Shown here: piece after piece, positions 26,562 to 34,299 of the stretch
Position numbering within the stretch: the stretch's first letter is position 1
Layout of the letters: each line of letters starts with the position of its first letter
Assembly: GCF_002090115.1 (NCBI RefSeq)
Contig: NZ_BBRK01000004.1
Span: forward strand, 1,240,001-1,304,000
Length of the DNA stretch: 64,000 bases
Direction of reading: 5' to 3'
Source: Demequina sp. NBRC 110054
GTDB lineage: Bacteria > Actinomycetota > Actinomycetes > Actinomycetales > Demequinaceae
The notes under the pieces: model-generated
The model's input: only the letters and a program-made list of their open reading frames with translations
The model's database searches: none
Told to the model about the DNA's origin: nothing
Translations under genes and position numbers: made by a program

Positions 26562-27545
26562 ATGAGCCGATCCATGTGCACCGTCGACGAGGCGGCACGC
26601 AGGATCGAGTCCGGGGAGTCTCTCCTGATCGCCGGCGAGGAGGCGCTCCTCAGCCAGCTCCCCGAGGGCCGCTGGATCGGCGGCACCATCCCGTACTTCG
26701 TCACGAGCGAGGGCGGCCAGATGACCCGCGAGCTGCTGCGCGTCGAGGCGCTCCCGAGCGAGGTGACCGAGGTCTCGATCCGCTCCTACTCGGCCGACGA
26801 CCTGGATCGGATCTCGCGCGACGCGTTCGTCGACGGATTCTCCGTGATCATCGTCCCCGGGGGAAGCGTGGTGCACACGTCCTTCGCGGTCGAGGCCGTG
26901 GAGCTGCGGGACCACTTCGCGAACCCGCTCGTCGGCTGGGTCGCGGGCGTGCACCTCGACGAGCTCGGCACGCGCCGCCCGCGGACGTACGCCGGCTCGG
27001 GTGAGAAGGGGAGCACGGCGGCGGCGGTCGTGATGCATGCGCGCCTCGCGCCGGGCAAGCGGGCCACGGCCGCGACGGCGACGATGTTCTCCCCGGGCGA
27101 CGGCGCGACGCTCACGTTCGAGTACACAGGTTTCTACCAGGACGATGTGCTCGTCGACGGGGAGCCGCGAGGCTTCGCCGAGTACCTGGCCGAGGTGGGG
27201 CACGATGCTCGCCTGCCGCTCGTCGCGGACCTCGGCGGTGAGAACGTCAACGTGTCCATCCAGTCCGTCCCCGAGGACGGCGAGACCGTCAACCTGTACG
27301 CACCCGTGTTCAGCGGGGTCGAGTACCGGCTCGCGGCCCCGGTCGAGGACCTGGCCGCGGCCTACGACGCGCAGATCCCTGGGCTGACGGTCCCGCCCGT
27401 CTTCGCCTTCACATGCGTGCTCAATTACACCTACTCCCACCTCGAGGGTCGCAAGGCCGGAGACGTGGTCGGCCCGGCCACGTTCGGCGAGATCGCCTAC
27501 CAGCTCCACAACCAGACGCTGGTGTACCTCACGATCGACGGCTGA
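26562..27545 (+). CDS. FIST-like/DUF6976-type protein of unknown function
   Basis: This 327-residue soluble protein resembles FIST-type sensory domains. It has a GRWIGGTIPYFVTSEGG segment near residue 35, a FVDGFSVIIVPGGSVVHTSF region and a C-terminal GPATFGEIAYQLHNQTLVYLTI, where FGEI and NQT elements recall the FIST-C domain. No catalytic motif is evident. The ribosome binding site is GAGGAG at 26549-26554, 7 nt before ATG 26562. It sits between two sigma-like cassettes and may share their regulation, but no linking motif was found. Confidence 0.6.
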   Translation: MSRSMCTVDEAARRIESGESLLIAGEEALLSQLPEGRWIGGTIPYFVTSEGGQMTRELLRVEALPSEVTEVSIRSYSADDLDRISRDAFVDGFSVIIVPGGSVVHTSFAVEAVELRDHFANPLVGWVAGVHLDELGTRRPRTYAGSGEKGSTAAAVVMHARLAPGKRATAATATMFSPGDGATLTFEYTGFYQDDVLVDGEPRGFAEYLAEVGHDARLPLVADLGGENVNVSIQSVPEDGETVNLYAPVFSGVEYRLAAPVEDLAAAYDAQIPGLTVPPVFAFTCVLNYTYSHLEGRKAGDVVGPATFGEIAYQLHNQTLVYLTIDG

Positions 27546-27602
27546 GCCCGCCCCAACCCCTCGCGCCGCCCGGCTGTTTCAGGCTCAAGGAGCGGCGGAG
27601 GG

Positions 27603-27629
27603 CAACCTCTCGAGCGCGTCGTCCGTCCT
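27603..27629 (+). promoter_or_regulatory. ECF-type promoter of sigma-like cassette 3
   Basis: CAACCT (27603-27608) and CGTCCT (27624-27629) are separated by exactly 15 bp. The same two hexamers with the same spacing precede the sigma gene at 30241. The start codon is 28 bp downstream, after a GGGAGGGG ribosome binding site. Confidence 0.7.
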
Positions 27630-27656
27630 CCGGTCAGCACGACGGGAGGGGAAGCC

Positions 27657-28307
27657 ATGAAGGACGTGCGTGACGAGCTGACGAAGAGGTCCGTGCCGAG
27701 GCTGTGCGCCTACGCGTTCGCGCTCACAGGATCGCAGGCCGCGTCGGTCGAGCTGGTGCAGGCAGCGGTGACGAGGGTGATGGCGCGTGGTCGGCGTCCC
27801 TCGGGCCGCGAGGCGACCGAGGCCGCGATCTTCGCCGAGATGCGTCGCCTCCACCTAGGCGGCGAGCGGCAGCTCGCGCGCTGGGTCGGGAAGGACGTTG
27901 CCACGGGCACAGGGACGATGCGCCACGGGCCGGGCGGGGAACGGGACCCGTTCGCGCCGCCGAACGACGCGGTCGCGGGTAGCGCGGGGAGCGCGGGGAG
28001 CGCGGGGAGCGCGGGGAGCGCGGGGAGCGTGAGAAGTCCAGCGAGCCCGGTGACGAGGACGACGCGCGGCCCCGAGTGCGACACTCCCGCCGCGCGCGCA
28101 TGGGCCGCGCTGCCGCCCCGGGTCCGCACCGTGCTCGCGCTCAGCCTCATCGAGGGCCTGAGCGATGAGCGGATCGCCAAGGAGCTGCACCTGCAGGTCG
28201 AGGACGTCGCGGCGGTGCTGCTGACCACGCGCGAGGACGTCGCGCACACGCTCGGCATCGACCCCGGTTCGGGTGTCGAGGTCGCGGTCAAGGTGGCCCG
28301 GCGATGA
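27657..28307 (+). CDS. Degenerate SigE-type sigma-like protein with GSA repeat linker (cassette 3)
   Basis: This 216-residue paralogue of 24139-24633 has a sigma-2-like start (LCAYAFALTGSQAASVELVQAAVTRVMA). The altered helix IFAEMRRLHLGGERQLARW replaces the -10-recognition helix. A linker carries a GSA tripeptide repeat, and the sigma-4-like end (VRTVLALSLIEGLSDERIAKELHLQVEDVAAVLLTTRE) is partly preserved. It is preceded by the ECF promoter at 27603-27629, so a true sigma factor probably transcribes it. ATGA overlap links it to the membrane partner. Confidence 0.72.
   Translation: MKDVRDELTKRSVPRLCAYAFALTGSQAASVELVQAAVTRVMARGRRPSGREATEAAIFAEMRRLHLGGERQLARWVGKDVATGTGTMRHGPGGERDPFAPPNDAVAGSAGSAGSAGSAGSAGSVRSPASPVTRTTRGPECDTPAARAWAALPPRVRTVLALSLIEGLSDERIAKELHLQVEDVAAVLLTTREDVAHTLGIDPGSGVEVAVKVARR
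27981..28028 (+). repeat. In-frame 9-bp tandem repeat (about 5.3 units)
   Basis: The unit AGCGCGGGG repeats five full times plus a partial unit inside the cassette 3 sigma-like gene and encodes a flexible GSA-repeat linker. Because the unit is a multiple of three, slippage would change linker length without a frameshift. Confidence 0.9.
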
Positions 28308-29053
28308 GCGCCCTCGGGGAGGCCCTGCGCGACGGCGCGGACGCGGGAGGGCGCGGGGTCGCGGAGGTGCTGTCCGAGGCGGACCCCTGGGAGGACATGC
28401 GGCTCCACGCGCTCGGGGCGCGCCGGCGGCGGACGCTGCGCAGCGTCGGCGTGCTCGGGGCGATGGGTGGCGCCGCGATGCTCGCCGCTGGCGGCTGGGG
28501 CCTCGCCGCTCCGGCCTACGAGTTCGCTGACGAGAGCCTGATGGCGGCGGGCGCGGTTGCCCCGACGCGGGTCGCGGGCGTCGACCTCAGATGCGGCGCG
28601 GAACTTGCGGGCGCGCTGCCTGCGGACCGTGCCGACTGGTCCGCGAACCCGGAGGCGTCCCTCAGCGGCACGGTGGACACGGGCCGTCAGGCGACCGTCC
28701 ACGTGCAGAGCGCGGGGCTGCCCGCCGCGACGACGCTGAGCGCGACCGCGGTGCTCACCCTCGACGACCGCATCGTCGCATCCATGCCCATCGCGGAGAC
28801 CGCCGACGGCGCGCGGGCTGCGCTCGCGCCAGGAGACTGCCTGGCGGGCGAGGTGAACCCGGCGCTGCTCGCGGCCGCGGAGGCCGCGGGCGACCTGGGG
28901 CGCACCTTCGAGACCCACCTGGCGGTGGTCGCGCTCGACTCCGACGGAGAGGTCGTCGGACACTGGTTCGACCCGCCGGGCACGTCGGTCGCCTTCGTCC
29001 CCGTCGATGCCGCGGCCGTCGTTGACGGCTGGTGCCCCGTGGCGCGGATCTGA
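28304..29053 (+). CDS. Single-TM partner of sigma-like protein (cassette 3)
   Basis: This 249-residue protein is the closest paralogue of 24630-25400. It has a cytoplasmic N-terminus with ALGARRRRTLRS, one helix (VGVLGAMGGAAMLAAGGWGLA), and an extracytoplasmic region with Cys in LRCGAEL and GDCLAGE. The C-terminus is GHWFDPPGTSVAFVPV plus a short tail. The two Cys spaced across the domain could form a disulphide. It is coupled to the sigma-like gene by ATGA. Confidence 0.7.
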   Translation: MSALGEALRDGADAGGRGVAEVLSEADPWEDMRLHALGARRRRTLRSVGVLGAMGGAAMLAAGGWGLAAPAYEFADESLMAAGAVAPTRVAGVDLRCGAELAGALPADRADWSANPEASLSGTVDTGRQATVHVQSAGLPAATTLSATAVLTLDDRIVASMPIAETADGARAALAPGDCLAGEVNPALLAAAEAAGDLGRTFETHLAVVALDSDGEVVGHWFDPPGTSVAFVPVDAAAVVDGWCPVARI

Positions 29054-29125
29054 CCCGACGACCGGGGCGACGACCGCGCCCGGAATGCGGTGCATCGTCC
29101 GTGCCCGAGGGCTAGGGTGAATGCC

Positions 29126-30148
29126 ATGAGTGCACCGCTGCCCATGTCCGCCCCCGCCTTCAACTGGGGCATCCTCGGCGCGGGCGGCATCGCCCACAAG
29201 CTGGCCGAGGCCGTCAACGACTACACGCAGTCCGAGGTCGTCGCCGTCGCGGCGGCCTCCGGGCTCGATCGTGCTCAGGCGTTCGCCGACGAGATGGGCG
29301 TGCCGAAGGCGTATGGCTCCTACGAGGAGCTCGTCGCCGACGACAGCATCGACATCGTCTACGTCGCCACGACGCACAACAACCACCACAACCCCGCACT
29401 GCTCGCGATCGAAGCCGGCAAGCACGTGATGGTGGAGAAGGCGTTCACGCAGAACGAGAAGCAGGCGCGGCTGGTCGTCGACGCGGCGCGGGCCAAGGGC
29501 GTGTTCGTCATGGAGGCCATGTGGGCGCGCCACCTGCCCCACATGTACGCGGTGCGCGAGCTCATCGAGCGCGGCGAGATCGGTCAGATCGTGTCGGTCC
29601 AGGCGGACCACGGGCAGCCGATCGCGCACATCGAGCGCATGCGCAACCCCGCGCTCGCGGGCGGCGCGCTGCTCGACCTGGGCGTCTACCCGATCGCCTT
29701 CGCCCACGACATGCTCGGCGTCCCGGACTCGATCACGTCGGTGGGTCGCCTCACCGACACGGGCGTCGACGGCCAGGTATCGATGGTCTTCGACTACGCG
29801 AGCCTCGGCGCGCAGGCGTCCCTCACCACGACGATGGAGGGCCGCACGCCGTGCATGGCGCTCATCGGCGGCACCGAGGGCTTCATCCAGATCGACCGCA
29901 CCTTCTACAACCCCACGTCCTTCAAGGTGACCCGGTACGACGGCACCTCGTGGGAGTTCGACGGCAACGTCCCGAACGGCTTCCAGTTCGAGGCCGCCGA
30001 GGTCGCGCGCTGCGTGGACCTGGGCCTCACGGAGTCGCCGATCCACACGCTCGACGAGTCGCTCGAGATCATGCGGATCATGGACGAGGTGCGCAACCAG
30101 ATCGGCCTCATCTACCCCGACGAGCACGGCGGTCCCGGCGAGCGCTAG
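29126..30148 (+). CDS. Gfo/Idh/MocA-family oxidoreductase
   Basis: This 340-residue NAD(P)-dependent sugar or polyol oxidoreductase has a Rossmann motif at the N-terminus (WGILGAGGIAHKLA) and the family EKAFTQN segment (EKP variant, about residue 98). The C-terminal alpha/beta domain carries GGALLDLGVYPIAF, where the catalytic Asp/His region lies. The substrate is unknown. TAGGGT (29113-29118) is 7 nt before ATG 29126 and no ribosome binding site is present, so the transcript is likely leaderless. It stands alone between sigma cassettes 3 and 4. Confidence 0.88.
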   Translation: MSAPLPMSAPAFNWGILGAGGIAHKLAEAVNDYTQSEVVAVAAASGLDRAQAFADEMGVPKAYGSYEELVADDSIDIVYVATTHNNHHNPALLAIEAGKHVMVEKAFTQNEKQARLVVDAARAKGVFVMEAMWARHLPHMYAVRELIERGEIGQIVSVQADHGQPIAHIERMRNPALAGGALLDLGVYPIAFAHDMLGVPDSITSVGRLTDTGVDGQVSMVFDYASLGAQASLTTTMEGRTPCMALIGGTEGFIQIDRTFYNPTSFKVTRYDGTSWEFDGNVPNGFQFEAAEVARCVDLGLTESPIHTLDESLEIMRIMDEVRNQIGLIYPDEHGGPGER

Positions 30149-30192
30149 CCGGCCGCCGCATCGTCCCTGTCACCGGCCGTCGAGGTCGCTGA

Positions 30193-30219
30193 CAACCTTT
30201 CGCCCCGCCTGCCCGTCCT
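30193..30219 (+). promoter_or_regulatory. ECF-type promoter of sigma cassette 4
   Basis: CAACCT (30193-30198), 15 bp, CGTCCT (30214-30219). It is identical in both hexamers and spacing to the promoter before 27657. The sigma start codon follows 21 bp later after GGAGGGGAGG. Confidence 0.72.
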
Positions 30220-30240
30220 AGGTGCAGGAGGGGAGGTGCC

Positions 30241-30762
30241 ATGGCGGACGATGACGTACTCGTCGAGATGCTCGATGTCGCGGCCGACCGGCTCGCCGCG
30301 TACGCCTACCTCCTGACCGGGTCGCAGAGCGCGGCCGAGGAGCTCGTGCAGGCGGCGGTGGTGAAGGTGTTCTCGCGCACCCGTGGGCTGGGGAGCGTGC
30401 CGCAGGCGGAGCAGTACGTCCGCCGCACCATCCGGACGATGCACGTGGACGAGATCCGTCGCGAGGTCACCTGGCGACGACTGCTGCCCGGGCAGGCGAG
30501 ACTCGAGTGGGAGCCCGACGAGCAGGACGCGACCGCCGACCGCGACGCGGTGGTCAAGGCGCTCGCGCAGCTGCCCCGCCAGAAGCGCACAGCCGTGGTC
30601 ATGCGGTTCTACGACGACATGTCCTACGCCGAGATCGCGAGGGCGATGCGGGTGTCGCTCGGCACGGTCAAGCGGTACCTCTCCGACGCGATCACGCTGC
30701 TCGGCGAGCAGTTCGACGTGCCGGCCGAGCGGGTCGCAGTGTCCGAGAGGAGGCGGCGATGA
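30241..30762 (+). CDS. SigE-family ECF RNA polymerase sigma factor (cassette 4)
   Basis: This 173-residue protein has complete ECF domains: sigma-2 with YAYLLTGSQSAAEELVQAAV and the region 2.4 helix YVRRTIRTMHVDEIRR, and sigma-4 with KRTAVVMRFYDDMSYAEIARAMRVSLGTVKRYLSDAI. It is the intact relative of the two degenerate proteins at 24139 and 27657. A very strong ribosome binding site precedes ATG 30241, and it overlaps its membrane partner by ATGA. Its own promoter matches that of cassette 3, so cross-control of cassette 3 is plausible. Confidence 0.92.
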   Translation: MADDDVLVEMLDVAADRLAAYAYLLTGSQSAAEELVQAAVVKVFSRTRGLGSVPQAEQYVRRTIRTMHVDEIRREVTWRRLLPGQARLEWEPDEQDATADRDAVVKALAQLPRQKRTAVVMRFYDDMSYAEIARAMRVSLGTVKRYLSDAITLLGEQFDVPAERVAVSERRRR

Positions 30763-32234
30763 GCGACATCTACGAGGCCTTCGAGTCGGCGGCGCACGAG
30801 CAGGGCGCGGCGGTGGGCACTCGCCTGCGCGCGGACGAGGCGAAGGCGGCGATGGCGGGCGCTGCCCTGCGCGGGAGGCAGCGTCGGCGCCGGACCCAGT
30901 CGATCGTCGCGACGCTCGCGGTGGCCCTGGTCGGCGCAGGCCTCGCGTGGGTCCTGCCCCAGGCGCTCGACCAGCAGCCCGCAGTGATCGACGAGGACGT
31001 GCCTCGCATCGTCCCCGGGGCCTTCGAGTGCGGCGAGGTACCCCGCGATCTCCCCGAGCCCGGGATCTACACGACGACGCCGGACGAGGCGCCGGAGCTG
31101 CTGTCGTGGGCGCTCTTCTCGCGATGGGTGGATGAGGGTGGAGTGGAGCAGGTGCGGGTGCTTGACCCGGTGCCCGGCGGTGGCGAGACGGGCGAGGTTG
31201 ATGCGCGCGCGGCTCTCGGTTTCGCGGTCGCGGTCGGGTGGGGAGAGGACGGCGTCGTCCCGAGCAGGTGGGGGATCACCACCGCGGCCGCCACGCTCGA
31301 CTCGGCGCGGGCCGTCGTCGCGGTCCACGATGGGCTGACGGTCCGAGGGGACGTCCTCGATGTCGTCGAGCAGCGGCGTGGTGAGGAAGGGCTGCTCTCC
31401 TTCTCGGAGTGCGGGGAAGAGGCGCCTCGCGGCGACCACACGGTGGCGACCATCGTTCAGGTGTGGGCCGATGAGGAGAGCTCGATCGTCGCGACCTACG
31501 TCCTGGCGAGCACGGTGCTGTCGTTCGGCGAGGGCGACGGTGAGGTAGGGATGACCGACGAGGACGGCTCCCGGGTGGTCGCAGGCCCGGAGATGGAGGC
31601 GTTGATCGCCATTGAAGGCGAGAGGCTGGTCGACGCTGCGCTCGGGACCAGGGCTATGCCGGGCGGAATCGCGTCGCAGACCAACGGCGAGATGCTGCTC
31701 TGCGAGCGCGCCGAGGTGGCGTCGGACGGGCTCGACGCGATCGACGTGATGCCGCTGGACCCGCCCTCGCTAGACATTGCGATGGGCATGCTCGAGATGC
31801 CTGGCGGGGCCGCACCTTCAGCGCTGGGGTTTGCCTTCCCCGTCGATCGCCTCGAGGACCTGTGGATGATCTCGACGACGCCGACGTCGCTGCTGCTGTT
31901 CGACGAGGAGGGGGCGCTGGTCTCCGCGCTGGGCGGCGGTGCGCAACTCGGCAGCGACGAGGACGACGGTGGGGAGATCGCCTATCGGTTCTTCCCGGAC
32001 CAGGATGGTTGCGAGGTTCCCGCGGTGATCCCCGACGCGCCTGGCCGCTACTCCGCCGTCTACGTATGGTCCGCGGTGGACGGGTTGCCGAGCTCGATTC
32101 ACGGGGTGGACCGCAGCACCGGGGCCTCTCTTGACTATTGGCTCGTCCTGCCGGACGTGGTGGTGCGCACCGACGGCACCATCGAGGATCTCCCTATCCA
32201 GGCGACGGATGGTGGATGGGTGCTGGTCGGATAG
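30759..32234 (+). CDS. Single-TM partner of SigE-type sigma factor (cassette 4)
   Basis: This 491-residue protein has a cytoplasmic N-terminus of about 47 residues (EAAHEQG-type helix, then GRQRRRR), one helix (IVATLAVALVGAGLAWVLP) and a long extracytoplasmic, acidic, Cys-bearing region. The plan matches the partners at 7716-9554, 24630-25400 and 28304-29053. No classical zinc anti-sigma motif is present. It starts by ATGA overlap with the sigma gene. A membrane regulator role is inferred. Confidence 0.73.
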   Translation: MSDIYEAFESAAHEQGAAVGTRLRADEAKAAMAGAALRGRQRRRRTQSIVATLAVALVGAGLAWVLPQALDQQPAVIDEDVPRIVPGAFECGEVPRDLPEPGIYTTTPDEAPELLSWALFSRWVDEGGVEQVRVLDPVPGGGETGEVDARAALGFAVAVGWGEDGVVPSRWGITTAAATLDSARAVVAVHDGLTVRGDVLDVVEQRRGEEGLLSFSECGEEAPRGDHTVATIVQVWADEESSIVATYVLASTVLSFGEGDGEVGMTDEDGSRVVAGPEMEALIAIEGERLVDAALGTRAMPGGIASQTNGEMLLCERAEVASDGLDAIDVMPLDPPSLDIAMGMLEMPGGAAPSALGFAFPVDRLEDLWMISTTPTSLLLFDEEGALVSALGGGAQLGSDEDDGGEIAYRFFPDQDGCEVPAVIPDAPGRYSAVYVWSAVDGLPSSIHGVDRSTGASLDYWLVLPDVVVRTDGTIEDLPIQATDGGWVLVG

Positions 32235-32368
32235 CGGGTCGGGACGCCCGGATCACGGTGCCTCCTCCGTGGCCCCCGCGCTTGCGACGCGGCCACGCCG
32301 TCGACCGCTCCTCCACCGAGGGTCGGCACGCGCCCACGCCGTCAGTCCCTCCCGGTAGGTTTGTCCCC

Positions 32369-33031
32369 ATGAGTGCGGGCCTGTTCGTGGTGTTCGAGGG
32401 TGGCGACGGCGTGGGCAAGACCACGCAGCTGACGAGGCTCGCGGAGGCCCTCGAGTCCGCGGGGCGCGAGGTCGTCGTCACGCGCGAGCCCGGCGGCACC
32501 GCGCTCGGGTCGCACCTGCGGCAGCTCATCCTTCACGGTGACCACGTCGCGCCGCGCGCCGAGGCGCTGCTCTACGCCGCCGACCGCGCGCACCACATCG
32601 AGACGCTCGTGAAGCCCGCGCTCGCGCGCGGCGCGGTCGTGCTCCAGGACCGGTTCATGGACTCGTCGATCGTGTACCAGGGCGGGGCGCGCGGGCTGGG
32701 TGACGAGGTCGAGCGGATCTCGCGGTGGGCCGCCGACGGGCTGCTGCCCGACGTGACCATCGTGCTCGACATGGATCCCGACCCCAGCCGCATGGCGCGC
32801 GACCTCGATCGCGTCGAGGACGAGACCTCTCGCTTCGCCGACGCGATCCGCCGCGGCTTCCTCATGCTCGCGCAGCGCGATCCGGCACGCTACGCGGTCG
32901 TCGACGCCGCGCGTCCCGAGACGGATGTCTTCCACGATGTGTTCGGCGCGGTGCGTGCCGCGATCCGTCGCAAGCGCGCGTCCGGAGCGGGCGGCGACCA
33001 GCCCACGCCCCCGTCGCCGGTGTCGCCGTGA
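32369..33031 (+). CDS. tmk: Thymidylate kinase
   Basis: This 220-residue kinase phosphorylates dTMP to dTDP. The P-loop is FEGGDGVGKTTQ (residues about 9-20), followed by the DR-type motif TREPGGT and the LID region. VVLQDRFMDSSIVYQG carries the dTMP-site Asp-Arg. The tail from about residue 200 is Pro/Ser-rich. TAGGTT (32356-32361) lies 7 nt before ATG 32369, consistent with a leaderless transcript. It overlaps holB by GTGA, the standard actinobacterial tmk-holB pair. Confidence 0.95.
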   Translation: MSAGLFVVFEGGDGVGKTTQLTRLAEALESAGREVVVTREPGGTALGSHLRQLILHGDHVAPRAEALLYAADRAHHIETLVKPALARGAVVLQDRFMDSSIVYQGGARGLGDEVERISRWAADGLLPDVTIVLDMDPDPSRMARDLDRVEDETSRFADAIRRGFLMLAQRDPARYAVVDAARPETDVFHDVFGAVRAAIRRKRASGAGGDQPTPPSPVSP

Positions 33032-34251
33032 GCTCCGGTGTGAGCAGCGCCGACGCCTCGGAGGACCTCGGCACCGCGGTCGCCGACCCGATGCACGCAC
33101 CTCCTGTCGCGGGCGTGTGGACCGAGCTCGTGGGCCAGGAGGACGCGACCTCGCCCCTGCGCGCCGCGGCGGCCCACGCCTCGGCCATGACGCATGCGTG
33201 GCTGCTCACCGGCCCGCCGGGGTCGGGACGCTCGCAGGCCGCGCGCGCCTTCGCGGCGGCACTCCAATGCCCGAACGGCGGTTGCGGGGAGTGCCGCGAG
33301 TGCACGACCTCGCTCAGCGGCGCGCACGCCGACGTCACCGTCGTGGCGACCGAGAAGGTAACGATCGCGATCGACGAGGTCCGCGAGCTGGTCTCGCTCG
33401 CCCAGACCTCTCCCAGCCAGGGGCGGTGGCGCGTCATCATCATCGAGGACGCGGACCGGATGGTCGAGCGCACCTCCAACCTGCTGCTCAAGTCCATCGA
33501 GGAGCCGCCGCCGCGCACGGTGTGGCTGCTGTGCGCGCCCTCGGCGGACGACGTCGTGGTCACCATCCGCTCGCGCTGCCGCGTGGTCGGGCTGCGGGTG
33601 CCGGACCCGTCCGTCGTGGCCGACCTGCTGGTGCGGCGCGACGGCATCGACCCCGAGCTCGCACTCGAGTGCGCGCACGCTGCCCAGAGCCACATCGGGA
33701 TCGCGCGGCGCCTGGCGCGGGACCCCAGCGCGCGGGCGCGGCGCGACCAGGTGCTCGCGCTCGCGACCGACATCCGCGGCGTCGGGGACGCCGTGCTCGC
33801 CGCCGCGGACCTCGTGAAGGTCGCGGAGGATGATGCGAAGGCCGCGACCGAGGAGCGCGACGCCGAGGAGCGCAACCAGCTGCTGCGCACCCTGGGCGCG
33901 GACGACGGGGGGCGGCTGCCTCCCGCGCTGCGCTCCCAGGTGAAGCAGCTCGAGGACGACCAGAAGCGCCGCGCCACCCGCTACAAGCGCGACGTGCTCG
34001 ACCGCGCGATCGTGGACCTCATGAGCCTGTACCGCGACGTCGCCGTCGTACAGGTCGGCTCGGGCGTCCCGCTCGTCAACGCGTCGCACCGTGGACACAT
34101 CGAGCAGCTCGCGGCCCGCGGCACGATGCAGGACACCGTGAGGGTGCTCGACGCGCTCGCGCTCACACGCGAGCGGCTCGCCGGCAACGTCGCGCCCCTG
34201 CTCGCGGTCGAGGCGATGCTCCTCGCGCTGCGGCCCATGCCTGTGGAGTGA
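33028..34251 (+). CDS. holB: DNA polymerase III subunit delta'
   Basis: This 407-residue clamp-loader subunit is AAA+ shaped. It has TGPPGSGRSQAARAF (a P-loop variant with Arg for Lys, as delta' is usually ATPase-inactive) and a four-Cys zinc module CPNGGCGECREC near residue 87. The IEDADRM Walker-B region precedes LLLKSIEEPPPRTVWLL, and the SRC sensor segment is ITIRSRC-like (TIRSRCRVV). The C-terminal helical collar domain spans about 240-400. It starts at a GTG overlapping tmk. Confidence 0.93.
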   Translation: MSSGVSSADASEDLGTAVADPMHAPPVAGVWTELVGQEDATSPLRAAAAHASAMTHAWLLTGPPGSGRSQAARAFAAALQCPNGGCGECRECTTSLSGAHADVTVVATEKVTIAIDEVRELVSLAQTSPSQGRWRVIIIEDADRMVERTSNLLLKSIEEPPPRTVWLLCAPSADDVVVTIRSRCRVVGLRVPDPSVVADLLVRRDGIDPELALECAHAAQSHIGIARRLARDPSARARRDQVLALATDIRGVGDAVLAAADLVKVAEDDAKAATEERDAEERNQLLRTLGADDGGRLPPALRSQVKQLEDDQKRRATRYKRDVLDRAIVDLMSLYRDVAVVQVGSGVPLVNASHRGHIEQLAARGTMQDTVRVLDALALTRERLAGNVAPLLAVEAMLLALRPMPVE

Positions 34252-34299
34252 GCCACTCGGTGTCAGGAACGATGCGTGCGGTCGATTAGTTTGTACGCC

